From contig LUZO01000128.1 in the NCBI GenBank assembly GCA_001603685.1, forward strand, positions 1-20,646: a DNA stretch of 20,646 nucleotides. The letters are read 5' to 3'. This document shows, one piece after another, positions 8,431 to 15,342 of the stretch. The position numbers were made by a program, and so were the translations under genes. The first letter of the stretch is position 1; the number at the start of each line of letters is the position of its first letter. The notes under the pieces were generated by a model. The model saw nothing but the letters and a program-made list of their open reading frames with translations. It searched no databases and was not told the origin of the DNA. Source of the stretch: Bacteroidales bacterium Bact_23 (GTDB lineage Bacteria; Bacteroidota; Bacteroidia; Bacteroidales; Lentimicrobiaceae).

Positions 8431-9560
8431 TGTGTCTTCCGTGTAAACAACCCTGCAAATCCCAACATCAGGTTGGCTACCAACATAAATATCTCAAAAA
8501 ACGGGAAAAGTAACAGGAAATTTTTCTCGCCCAGCCTGATCATGCACTTTTTAATGATGATAAACTGGGTAATGAGCCGTAACAGGTAGATTCCCGTAAG
8601 CAGCATCCAGTCAACGCCAAGCAGCGCCAGTGCAATGAGAAGCCCGAAAAAGAGCAGTTGCGAAAACGAAAACAGGCCGAGAACCACTTTATGCGGAGTC
8701 CGGTACAAACCGCCGGTTGTCAGATGGCGCTTTTTTTGCCTGAACCACGAGCCGAAAGTCTGTTTTGGTTTGGAATAGGTTACCGCTTCGGGCGCAGGTT
8801 GAATACGGGTGTTGCTTTTCCGTGCCACCTGATTGATGAACAGGTCGTCATCGCCCGAAGTTATCTTGTAATGTTTCATAAAACCGCCCGCCCTGAAGAA
8901 CAGTTCGCGGTGGTAGGCAAGGTTGCGGCCAACGCCCATATAGGGCATCCCGGCCAGAGCAAGTGACAGGTACTGCATCGCCACATGCAGTGTGTCGAAG
9001 CGGATAAGCCTGTTCAGAAGGCCGGGCTGAGGGATGTAGGCGCCATAGCCCAGCACAACACCGGTTTTATCGGTAAAAGCCGACTGCATGCTTTCAATCC
9101 AGCCGCTCCCCGAGGGATAGCAGTCGGCATCGGTGAGCAATACCGTTTCATACTGCGCCGATTTGATGCCGAGGGATAAGGGGTATTTCTTTCCGGTAAA
9201 AAAATTCAGGTTCTGATAGATGGTAACCACTTTCAGGCGGCTGTATTTCTCGCTCAGTTCACGAAGCAGGTAGAAAGTATCGTCGTCGGAGGCGTCGTTT
9301 ACCACCACCACTTCATACTCGGGGTAATCCTGCTCAAGTACCTGAGGGAGAAAGCGAACCAGGTTATGGTACTCGTTTTTTGCGCAGATAACCACCGAAA
9401 CCGGCTCTTTTTTGTCGCTGAACTGCCGCTTCGAAGCGCTGTAAAACGCCAGCCGGCTGAAAATAGCCCAGTAATAGATAAGCTGAATCAGCAAGGAAGC
9501 CAGTAGCACCCAGATCAGAATGATAAAAGGAGATGAAAGTATGCTTTCCAGCCAGGCCAT
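8424..9560 (-). CDS. Membrane-bound family 2 glycosyltransferase
   Basis: A 378-residue inner-membrane glycosyltransferase. An N-terminal hydrophobic helix (about 11-33) is followed by a cytoplasmic GT-A domain. This begins VSVVICAKNE at 54-63, has VVVNDASDDDT near 85-95 for nucleotide binding, a DxD-type motif DAD at 144-146, and the acceptor-site acidic cluster SGDDDLF at 235-241. QKKRH at 275-279 stands where processive enzymes have QxxRW. Two to three hydrophobic segments follow (about 290-370). This layout is common in enzymes building exopolysaccharide, glycolipid or hopanoid conjugates; donor and acceptor are unknown. A TAnnTTTG box lies 20-27 bases upstream, and the gene overlaps the downstream sigma factor gene. 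Confidence 0.88.
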   Translation of the reverse strand: MAWLESILSSPFIILIWVLLASLLIQLIYYWAIFSRLAFYSASKRQFSDKKEPVSVVICAKNEYHNLVRFLPQVLEQDYPEYEVVVVNDASDDDTFYLLRELSEKYSRLKVVTIYQNLNFFTGKKYPLSLGIKSAQYETVLLTDADCYPSGSGWIESMQSAFTDKTGVVLGYGAYIPQPGLLNRLIRFDTLHVAMQYLSLALAGMPYMGVGRNLAYHRELFFRAGGFMKHYKITSGDDDLFINQVARKSNTRIQPAPEAVTYSKPKQTFGSWFRQKKRHLTTGGLYRTPHKVVLGLFSFSQLLFFGLLIALALLGVDWMLLTGIYLLRLITQFIIIKKCMIRLGEKNFLLLFPFFEIFMLVANLMLGFAGLFTRKTQW

Positions 9561-9579
9561 AAACTTGATTTTAGCGGTG

Positions 9580-9587
9580 CAAATTTA
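9580..9587 (-). promoter_or_regulatory. -7 promoter box of the glycosyltransferase-sigma operon
   Basis: The minus strand reads TAAATTTG followed by C, a full match to TAnnTTTG. It would give a short leader of roughly 10-15 bases before the ATG at 9560. The -33 element is not clean. Confidence 0.55.
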
Positions 9588-9795
9588 CCCAAAGCCATTG
9601 AATTGAAACCGACAAGTTTTCAACAATAGCGGCTTCCCGATATCAGATTGATTCGATATGTTGGAGAATCATTAATCAGCGGGAGGAAGGCAGCAAATTC
9701 AAAGGGTGAGAACAGCAGGAGTAAAAACAAATATTCGAATCCTGTCTAAAACACTCTGCTTTCTGCTGCAAATGAAGGGTTCTCAGTTCCCCTTT

Positions 9796-9924
9796 CTACT
9801 CTGCACAAAACGCAACTTTTTGTCCATTTTCGGTAAAAGTCAGCTTGCCTTCCTGCGTGCTGTCATCCTTCAAAACCACTTAAATACCAGTAGTTTATCG
9901 TGTATTACCAAATGCAATAGGCAT
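9796..9924 (-). pseudogene. Possible decayed short gene
   Basis: On the minus strand an ATG at 9924, preceded by AAAGGAAACC, opens a frame of MPIAFGNTR. It is then broken by two in-frame TAA codons (codons 10 and 15) and continues for 27 codons ending in KLTFTENGQKVAFCAE before TAG at 9796. The second part has a strongly protein-like, soluble composition, unlike the surrounding AT-rich sequence. The start lies 44 bases from the 9968-9986 palindrome, an operator-like position. I do not recognise the family. It could be a pseudogene remnant, a GTG-started 27-residue peptide from 9879, or chance. Confidence 0.3.
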
Positions 9925-9967
9925 GGTTTCCTTTTTTTTTCAGCTATTTTTTTTCACAGAAATACGA

Positions 9968-10003
9968 TGTTCACGATTCGTGAACAAATAAATTATGTGA
10001 ACA
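9968..10003. promoter_or_regulatory. Operator-like palindrome with third half-site
   Basis: TGTTCACGA (9968-9976), one T, and TCGTGAACA (9978-9986) form a perfect 9+1+9 inverted repeat. A third copy of the half-site, GTGAACA, follows at 9997-10003, 17 bases after the same word at 9980-9986. There is no U tract, so it is not a terminator. The symmetry suits a homodimeric repressor such as TetR or GntR families, an inference from shape only. The nearest possible targets are the decayed frame on the minus strand (44 bases away) and tgt (285 bases away). Confidence 0.5.
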
Positions 10004-10237
10004 TTTCATCAGGTACCGTTTTTTTTCGAAAAAGAACAATTTGACTCCTGTTCCTTTCTGACTTTCCGAAATTACACCCTCATCCAAACTTCCAAACCAT
10101 CTTTTATCCCAATTTCCCTTCTCCCCTGTCCGGGGCCTTTTGCAGATTATTACCGGAATTCAGTCCGTTGCACCTGCCATTCAGCCTTTTCCGGCATCAG
10201 CCCGAAAAAACAGTGCTGCCGGTGAACGGAAGATTGC

Positions 10238-10245
10238 TAACTTTG
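10238..10245 (+). promoter_or_regulatory. -7 promoter box of tgt
   Basis: TAACTTTG followed by C matches TAnnTTTG fully and lies 26 bases before the tgt ATG, giving a short leader. A -33 TTTG is not evident at the usual distance. Confidence 0.5.
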
Positions 10246-10270
10246 CAGGCCTTAACAAAGTCAGCCATAC

Positions 10271-11401
10271 ATGGAGTTCCGCCTGCAAAGCACTGATCCC
10301 AAAAGCCATGCCCGTGCCGGGGTAATCACCACCTGCCACGGCGAAATAGCCACCCCCGTTTTTATGCCAGTAGGTACCGCCGGAACGGTGAAAGCGGTTC
10401 ACATCCGCGATGTGGATGAGGATGTGAAGGCGCGCATCATCCTGGGCAACACCTACCATCTCTACCTGAGGCCGGGGCTGGATATTCTGAGGGGCGCCGG
10501 CGGGCTGCACAAATTCAACGGGTGGAACAAGCCCATCCTGACCGACAGCGGCGGATTTCAGGTTTATTCGCTTACCGACCGCCGCAAAATGAAGGAAGAG
10601 GGGGTGATATTTCAGTCGCATATTGATGGCTCGAGGCACATGTTCAGCCCCGAAAGGGTGGTGGACATTCAGCGAACCATTGGTGCGGACATTATGATGG
10701 CTTTTGACGAGTGCACCCCCTATCCCTGCGATTACAGCTATGCCGAAAAATCGATGGAGCTGACGCATCGCTGGCTCGACCGCTGCCTGGTGCGCTTTGA
10801 CGAAACCGAACCACTGTATGGCTACCGGCAGTCGCTTTTCCCCATCGTTCAGGGGAGCGTGTACAGGGACCTGAGGATAAAGTCGGCGGAGAAAATTGCA
10901 TCATGCGGGGCCGACGGCAATGCCATTGGCGGACTGGCGGTAGGTGAACCCGTTGAAACCATGTACGAACTTACCGAACTGGTTTGCAACATCCTACCCA
11001 AGGACAAACCGCGCTACCTGATGGGAGTGGGCACGCCGGTCAACATTCTGGAAGGAATCTCGCAGGGAGTGGATATGTTCGATTGTGTAATGCCCACCCG
11101 AAACGGGCGCAACGGCATGATCTTCACACGGAACGGCATCATAAACCTGAAAAACGAGCGGTGGAAATCCGATTTCTCGCCCCTCGACCCCGATGGCACA
11201 TCGTTTGTTGACAGCGCATACAGCAGGGCCTACCTCAGGCACCTTTTCAATGCCGGAGAAATTCTCGGCCCCATGATAGCCAGTCAGCACAACATCGCCT
11301 TTTACCTCTGGCTTGTGGATGAAGCGCGCCGGAAAATCATGGACGGCACTTTCAGCATATGGAAGGATGAAATGGTAAAACGCCTGGCACAACGGCTATA
11401 A
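10271..11401 (+). CDS. tgt: tRNA-guanine transglycosylase (Tgt), zinc-less Bacteroidota type
   Basis: Exchanges guanine 34 for the queuine precursor preQ1 in the anticodons of tRNA Asp, Asn, His and Tyr. The 376-residue barrel protein starts MEFRLQSTDPKSHARAG, as Bacteroidota homologues do. It has the general-base aspartate Asp92 in TDSGGFQVYSL, substrate-site segments FDECTPYP and GGLAVGEP, and the nucleophile Asp271 in DMFDCVMPTRNGRNG. The C-terminal zinc site CxCxxC of the E. coli enzyme is replaced: the three positions read Gly309, Ser311 and Asp314, while the fourth ligand, the His in QHNIAFY, is kept. I recall the same loss in Bacteroides Tgt, so this is probably a clade trait rather than damage. 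It is followed after 48 bases by the LptF/LptG permease, an arrangement I recall from other Bacteroidota. Confidence 0.95.
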   Translation: MEFRLQSTDPKSHARAGVITTCHGEIATPVFMPVGTAGTVKAVHIRDVDEDVKARIILGNTYHLYLRPGLDILRGAGGLHKFNGWNKPILTDSGGFQVYSLTDRRKMKEEGVIFQSHIDGSRHMFSPERVVDIQRTIGADIMMAFDECTPYPCDYSYAEKSMELTHRWLDRCLVRFDETEPLYGYRQSLFPIVQGSVYRDLRIKSAEKIASCGADGNAIGGLAVGEPVETMYELTELVCNILPKDKPRYLMGVGTPVNILEGISQGVDMFDCVMPTRNGRNGMIFTRNGIINLKNERWKSDFSPLDPDGTSFVDSAYSRAYLRHLFNAGEILGPMIASQHNIAFYLWLVDEARRKIMDGTFSIWKDEMVKRLAQRL

Positions 11402-11449
11402 TAAACCGGGAGCAGCATCGTTTTCAAATACCGGAACCGGCAAAGCAGC

Positions 11450-12526
11450 ATGAAAAAACTCGATATCTACATCATCCGTAAGTTTCTTGGCACCTTCTTT
11501 TATGCCATTGCCCTGCTTGCCGTAGTCATCATTATTTTCGATATTTCCGAGAAGATCGACGACTTCCTGGAACGGAAGCCGCCGCTCAGCGCCATAATCT
11601 TCCAGTATTACGCCAACTTCATCCCCTACTTCATCAACCTTTTCAGTGCGCTGTTCACCTTTATTTCTGTGATTTTCTTCACCTCGAAAATGGCAGCCAA
11701 CACGGAAATCATTGCCATTCTCAACAGCGGCGTTAGTTTCAGGCGGTTGCTGAGGCCCTACCTCATTGCATCGCTGTTTCTGGCCATGATGTCGTTCGTT
11801 CTCACCAATTTTGTGATTCCCGAAACCAGCAAAAACATGCAGGTGTTTCAGAACAAGTATCTGAAAAGCCAGCGGAATGTAAAATCGAACAACATCCACA
11901 TGCAGATAAGCCCGGGCGTTTTTGCTTATGTGGAGAGTTTCGACATGAAGCAGCAGTCGGGCTATCGCTTCAGCCTGGAGGGGTACAATGACGAGCAGCT
12001 GGAATACAAGCTGAACAGCGATTTCCTGCGGTGGGACAGTGTTTCGGGCATGTGGAAGATTGAAAACTGGACCCGGCGGCAAATACTGGAAAACGGGGAA
12101 AAAATCACCCGCGGAAAGGAGATTGACACCCTGCTGAACCTGAAACCCAGCGATTTTGCGGTGGATGTGGATGATGCCATCTACATGAATTACCGTGAGC
12201 TGCGCGATTTTATCGATATGGAAGAGATGCGCGGATCCGGTAACCTGATGCAGTTTCAGATTGAAAAACACAAGCGGATTGCCTTTCCGTTTGCCACCAT
12301 TATCCTGACGCTTATCGGCGTTTCGCTGTCGAGCCGGAAAGTGAGGGGAGGCACCGGATTCAACCTGGGGGTAGGAATTACCATATGTTTTGCATTTATC
12401 CTCTTCATGCAGGTTACCACCGTTTTTGCCACTTTCGGCAACCTTCCGCCGGCCGTGGCGGTCTGGATTCCCAACCTCCTTTTCGGCCTGCTGAGCATCT
12501 ACCTGATTAAAATTGCACCCAAGTAA
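11450..12526 (+). CDS. LptF/LptG-family LPS export permease
   Basis: Inner-membrane subunit of the LptB2FG ABC machine that extracts LPS from the inner membrane and passes it to LptC. The 358-residue protein has the family's 3+3 layout: hydrophobic segments at about 14-34, 50-78 and 103-123, a periplasmic beta-jellyroll domain about 125-275, then segments about 275-295, 303-325 and 333-355. Family hallmarks include NTEIIAILNSGVSFRRLLRP after the second segment and the FPFATIILTLIGVSLSSRK stretch at the fourth. The start MKKLDIYIIRKFL is typical of LptG, but F and G are hard to separate by eye. The partner permease, lptB, lptA and lptC are not in the window. Confidence 0.92.
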   Translation: MKKLDIYIIRKFLGTFFYAIALLAVVIIIFDISEKIDDFLERKPPLSAIIFQYYANFIPYFINLFSALFTFISVIFFTSKMAANTEIIAILNSGVSFRRLLRPYLIASLFLAMMSFVLTNFVIPETSKNMQVFQNKYLKSQRNVKSNNIHMQISPGVFAYVESFDMKQQSGYRFSLEGYNDEQLEYKLNSDFLRWDSVSGMWKIENWTRRQILENGEKITRGKEIDTLLNLKPSDFAVDVDDAIYMNYRELRDFIDMEEMRGSGNLMQFQIEKHKRIAFPFATIILTLIGVSLSSRKVRGGTGFNLGVGITICFAFILFMQVTTVFATFGNLPPAVAVWIPNLLFGLLSIYLIKIAPK

Positions 12527-12572
12527 ACTGACGATTACATTTCTTCAGGAAGCGGATAATCAGCAGTTTCCT

Positions 12573-14171
12573 TTACTGATCATAGTCATAGCCGTCCTCA
12601 AGTATCCGTTTCCGGCCCGTATCAAATGCCGGATTGAACAGGCTGGCCGAAGGTTTCAGCAGGGGCGTTTCAATTTTACCAAGCTCCGTAAGGGTGTGGA
12701 ACAGATTATCCGTAACATAGGGATAGCTTCTGCGGTTCCGTACCTCTTCAGTATCCATTGTTTTTGAATAATCAGTGGAAAACCAGATGAAGAACGGAAT
12801 TTCCACATTTGCCTTTGGCAATCTTCCGGAGAAGGTATGCCCGGCTTCATCGTTCTCGTCATAAACATTCTCGCCATGGTCAGAGGCATAGAGCAGCACC
12901 GACTCCGGCGCATTGGTCTCCACGATTTTCAGCAGGGAGTCGAGAAAGAAGTCGTGATACAGAATGCTGTTGTCGTATTCGGCAATGGTTCTTTCCTTTT
13001 TGCCGTCTCCGCGAAAGCGTTCATACTCAGGCGGATAACGCTTCTTATAAGCTGCATGGTTACCCATGGTTTGCACCACCAGAAACTTCAGCGGTTCATC
13101 GCTTTTCAGGATTTTCTCAACCGGGCTGAACAGAAGTTCATCGTAAGAGCGGGTAAACATCGATTCCATCGAGCTGTTTGCCGCCAGATTTACGAACAGT
13201 TCATGGTCCGATTTCCGCGAAAACTCCGTTACCGCATTTTCCCAGACTCCGACCGGCGCCTGGTTTGAAATCCAGTAGGTGGTAAAACCGGCGGATTTGA
13301 ACACATCAAAAATATCATAACGGCCGTTTTCAGTCACCGGATTGCCGGGTGAAGTTACCGAGAGGCTGGCAATTATGGATGAAATAGTATTTGAGAACGC
13401 CGCCACCACATTGTCAAAAATATAAATATCGCTGCGCTTTGAAAGCCGCGGGGTGGTTTGTCTGGAATAGCCGTAAAGCTGCCAGTGATTCCGGTTCGAC
13501 GACTCACCGATCACCAGCACCACCGTCAGCGGTTTTACACTGGCGTGTGCCTCAACATATTGCACTTTACCTTCAGCCCTGAATTGATGCAGCATACGGC
13601 GCTCCTGCTGAAAGCTGAAAATGACCCGTGCAAAGTGCGGAATCCCTTTGCGGACCAGCCTGCCCCCCAATGCATTTTCGGCAATAAAAACAGCAAAAAC
13701 ACCAAATACCACTCCATAAACAATGCCCCGGAAACGGAAGCGCGTGAATTCCGGTTTGTACCTCCATCCCAGGTAAATGACCAGAAGGAGCGGAATCAGC
13801 AACAGCAGATTCAGGCCGAACTTCAGATTCATGAAGTCAACGGTCTCCTGCAGGTTGGTGGCGGCCACCACAAACAGGCTCGACTGCGACAGGGGGCTTT
13901 TCAGGATAAGCCAGTGCAGGCTCTCCGCAACCGAAGCGATGCCGGTTACCACCACCGCTATCCGGTACAGTGCCCTGCTCCTGAACAGTTGTACGGCAGC
14001 CATAAAGGCCGAAAGCCATATCAGGTTGATTAGCAACAGCCTGGCATCAACCAGCAGATGATTCATCAGCAAACCAACCAGCAGCGGATAATTCACCACA
14101 AGGGTCAGATATAAGGGGAAGAGGCTTAAAATTCCCGATACCGTTTCTGATGGTTTGCGGTTTATGGCCAT
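12573..14171 (-). CDS. Phosphoethanolamine transferase-like inner-membrane protein (EptA/CptA family)
   Basis: A 532-residue protein with an N-terminal membrane domain (about five hydrophobic helices within residues 10-170) and a C-terminal periplasmic sulfatase/alkaline phosphatase-fold domain. Family members move phosphoethanolamine from phosphatidylethanolamine to lipid A, LPS core or other glycans. Zinc and nucleophile residues can be placed by comparison with MCR/EptA: Glu223 in VIGESSNRNH, candidate nucleophile Thr262 in AFSNTISSI, His372 in TMGNHAAY, Asp431-His432 in ASDHGEN and His445 in EAGHTFSG. NHWQLYGYSRQTTPRL is typical of the CptA/EptC side. Acceptor specificity is not predictable, nor is any effect on drug susceptibility. 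A -7 box lies 37-44 bases upstream. The gene converges on the LptF/LptG permease gene with a 46-base gap. Confidence 0.88.
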   Translation of the reverse strand: MAINRKPSETVSGILSLFPLYLTLVVNYPLLVGLLMNHLLVDARLLLINLIWLSAFMAAVQLFRSRALYRIAVVVTGIASVAESLHWLILKSPLSQSSLFVVAATNLQETVDFMNLKFGLNLLLLIPLLLVIYLGWRYKPEFTRFRFRGIVYGVVFGVFAVFIAENALGGRLVRKGIPHFARVIFSFQQERRMLHQFRAEGKVQYVEAHASVKPLTVVLVIGESSNRNHWQLYGYSRQTTPRLSKRSDIYIFDNVVAAFSNTISSIIASLSVTSPGNPVTENGRYDIFDVFKSAGFTTYWISNQAPVGVWENAVTEFSRKSDHELFVNLAANSSMESMFTRSYDELLFSPVEKILKSDEPLKFLVVQTMGNHAAYKKRYPPEYERFRGDGKKERTIAEYDNSILYHDFFLDSLLKIVETNAPESVLLYASDHGENVYDENDEAGHTFSGRLPKANVEIPFFIWFSTDYSKTMDTEEVRNRRSYPYVTDNLFHTLTELGKIETPLLKPSASLFNPAFDTGRKRILEDGYDYDQ

Positions 14172-14207
14172 AGGTTTGCAACAGGATTAAACATAAAAGA
14201 TGGCGGG

Positions 14208-14215
14208 CAAATGTA
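14208..14215 (-). promoter_or_regulatory. -7 promoter box of the phosphoethanolamine transferase-like gene
   Basis: The minus strand reads TACATTTG followed by C, a full TAnnTTTG match, giving a leader of about 30 bases before the ATG at 14171. This suggests the gene has its own promoter as well as possible read-through from ispE. Confidence 0.5.
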
Positions 14216-14315
14216 GCAGTTATACCGGTTTCTGAAGATATTCACGGGAAATTTCCGCGCAAACGGCTACGCTGCCGGGCTACCCGATGAAAAAGAAACA
14301 ATTAAAACCGGGAAA

Positions 14316-15134
14316 TTACTGCAATACCTCCTGCCACACAAACATACCTTCGAAATCGTGCCGGCCAAGGGCGGGTTTTTCGTCGAACAGGCCAAAGACC
14401 GATGAGCCGCTTCCGCTCATGGCAGCATAAAAGGCGCCCGCTTCCGTCATTTTATCACGGATTTCCTTCACCACCGGGCACTTCTCCATCACCACCGCTT
14501 CGAAATCGTTTTTCAGCAGTTGGTTCCACGAGGCGGAGCCGGCAAACAGCAGATTCACCGCCGGCAGCGGTTCGCCCGAAGGGGTGATTGCGCCGTACGC
14601 CCAGGGGGTAGAGATGGCAACATCCGGCTTTACGAGCAGCAGGTGTTTCCCTTTCAGGGTGAGGGGCAGCTCCTGCATCACCTCGCCCCTTCCCGAAGCA
14701 AAAGAGGGGATATTTTCAATGAAAAACGGACAATCGCTGCCCAGAGCGGCTGCCATCCCTTTCAGTTCATCATCGCTCACCTTCAGGCCAAAGAGGCGGC
14801 GGGTCAGCTTCAGGGTAAATGCCGCATCGGATGAGCCACCGCCCAGTCCCGCTCCGGCAGGGATTACCTTGTGCAGAAAAATCTTCACCTCAGGCAGGTC
14901 ATAGCGCTGCTGCATCATGCGGAAAGCCCTGACACACAGGTTGTCGCCTCCGCCATCCGGCAAAGCCATCCCCGAAAGGGCAAATGAAAATTTTCCGTCG
15001 TCGGAAGGAACAATCTCCAAAGCATCGGTAAGGCCAATGGGATAGAAGATGGTTTCAATGTCGTGAAACCCGTCGGGGCGCTTCCTCAGCACCCTGAGCC
15101 CCAGATTGATCTTGGCATTTGGAAATGTAATCAT
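14316..15134 (-). CDS. ispE: 4-diphosphocytidyl-2-C-methyl-D-erythritol kinase
   Basis: GHMP-fold kinase that phosphorylates CDP-methylerythritol in the MEP route to isoprenoids. The 272-residue protein starts MITFPNAKINLGLRV with Lys8 and the conserved N-terminal strand. It has the ATP-binding glycine loop PAGAGLGGGSSDAA at 92-105, catalytic Asp134 in GSDCPFF, and the C-terminal GHMP motif MSGSGSSVFGLF. The length is slightly under E. coli IspE (283). The start is fixed by the AKINLGL motif at residues 7-13 and by a strong promoter 26-33 bases upstream. The other MEP genes are not in the window. Confidence 0.95.
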   Translation of the reverse strand: MITFPNAKINLGLRVLRKRPDGFHDIETIFYPIGLTDALEIVPSDDGKFSFALSGMALPDGGGDNLCVRAFRMMQQRYDLPEVKIFLHKVIPAGAGLGGGSSDAAFTLKLTRRLFGLKVSDDELKGMAAALGSDCPFFIENIPSFASGRGEVMQELPLTLKGKHLLLVKPDVAISTPWAYGAITPSGEPLPAVNLLFAGSASWNQLLKNDFEAVVMEKCPVVKEIRDKMTEAGAFYAAMSGSGSSVFGLFDEKPALGRHDFEGMFVWQEVLQ

Positions 15135-15159
15135 ACCGCTGCTTTATATGGCATTGATG

Positions 15160-15191
15160 CAAATATACGGTTATCCGGACACACTTCAAAA
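15160..15191 (-). promoter_or_regulatory. Promoter of ispE (-33 and -7 elements)
   Basis: The best promoter in the window. On the minus strand TTTTG (15191-15187) is followed by 19 bases and TATATTTG (15167-15160), matching the Bacteroidota TTTG / TAnnTTTG consensus with usual spacing. The leader would be about 20 bases. Confidence 0.65.
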
Positions 15192-15314
15192 CCGGCCGAT
15201 GATCTTTTGCCGCTTTTCCATCCGGCTGCAAACAACTTTTTGTGGAAGTCATCACATTTTCCGGAAAAATGGTTTATTCCGTTTAAACCTCTTCGGCTTT
15301 TCAGGATTAAACCT

Positions 15315-15322
15315 TAATTTTG
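15315..15322 (+). promoter_or_regulatory. -7 promoter box of the GH3 gene
   Basis: TAATTTTG fully matches TAnnTTTG and lies 21-28 bases before the ATG at 15343. It supports that start over the much longer frame open from 15106. No clean -33 TTTG was found. Confidence 0.5.
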
Positions 15323-15342
15323 TAAAGACAAACCAACCGGAA

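Larger units (their letters stand above)
9561..10270. other. 710-base gap without an intact gene
   Basis: This AT-rich gap separates the divergent glycosyltransferase and tgt genes. Seen in it: a minus-strand -7 box for the glycosyltransferase near 9580; a short decayed-looking reading frame at 9796-9924 (minus); homopolymer runs of A/T near 9930-9955 and 10019-10026; a perfect 19-bp palindrome at 9968-9986 with an extra half-site; a pyrimidine-rich tract about 10060-10140; and a -7 box for tgt at 10238. The 112-codon frame at 9706-10044 (plus) has unconvincing composition and is not called. The gap may be the remains of a lost gene or small operon. Confidence 0.6.

Noticed and set aside
9706..10044. 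A 112-codon plus-strand frame in the 710-base gap.
   Set aside because: Rich in Phe, Ser and Cys from AT-rich homopolymers, it crosses the palindrome and is antisense to the more protein-like broken frame.
11396..12271. A 291-codon minus-strand frame opposite the LptF/LptG permease.
   Set aside because: It is antisense to a clear membrane protein; the length arises from codon bias of the real gene.
15106..15342. An in-frame upstream extension of the GH3 gene by 79 codons.
   Set aside because: It would overlap the ispE start and promoter, and contains no family sequence before MALINSLISW.
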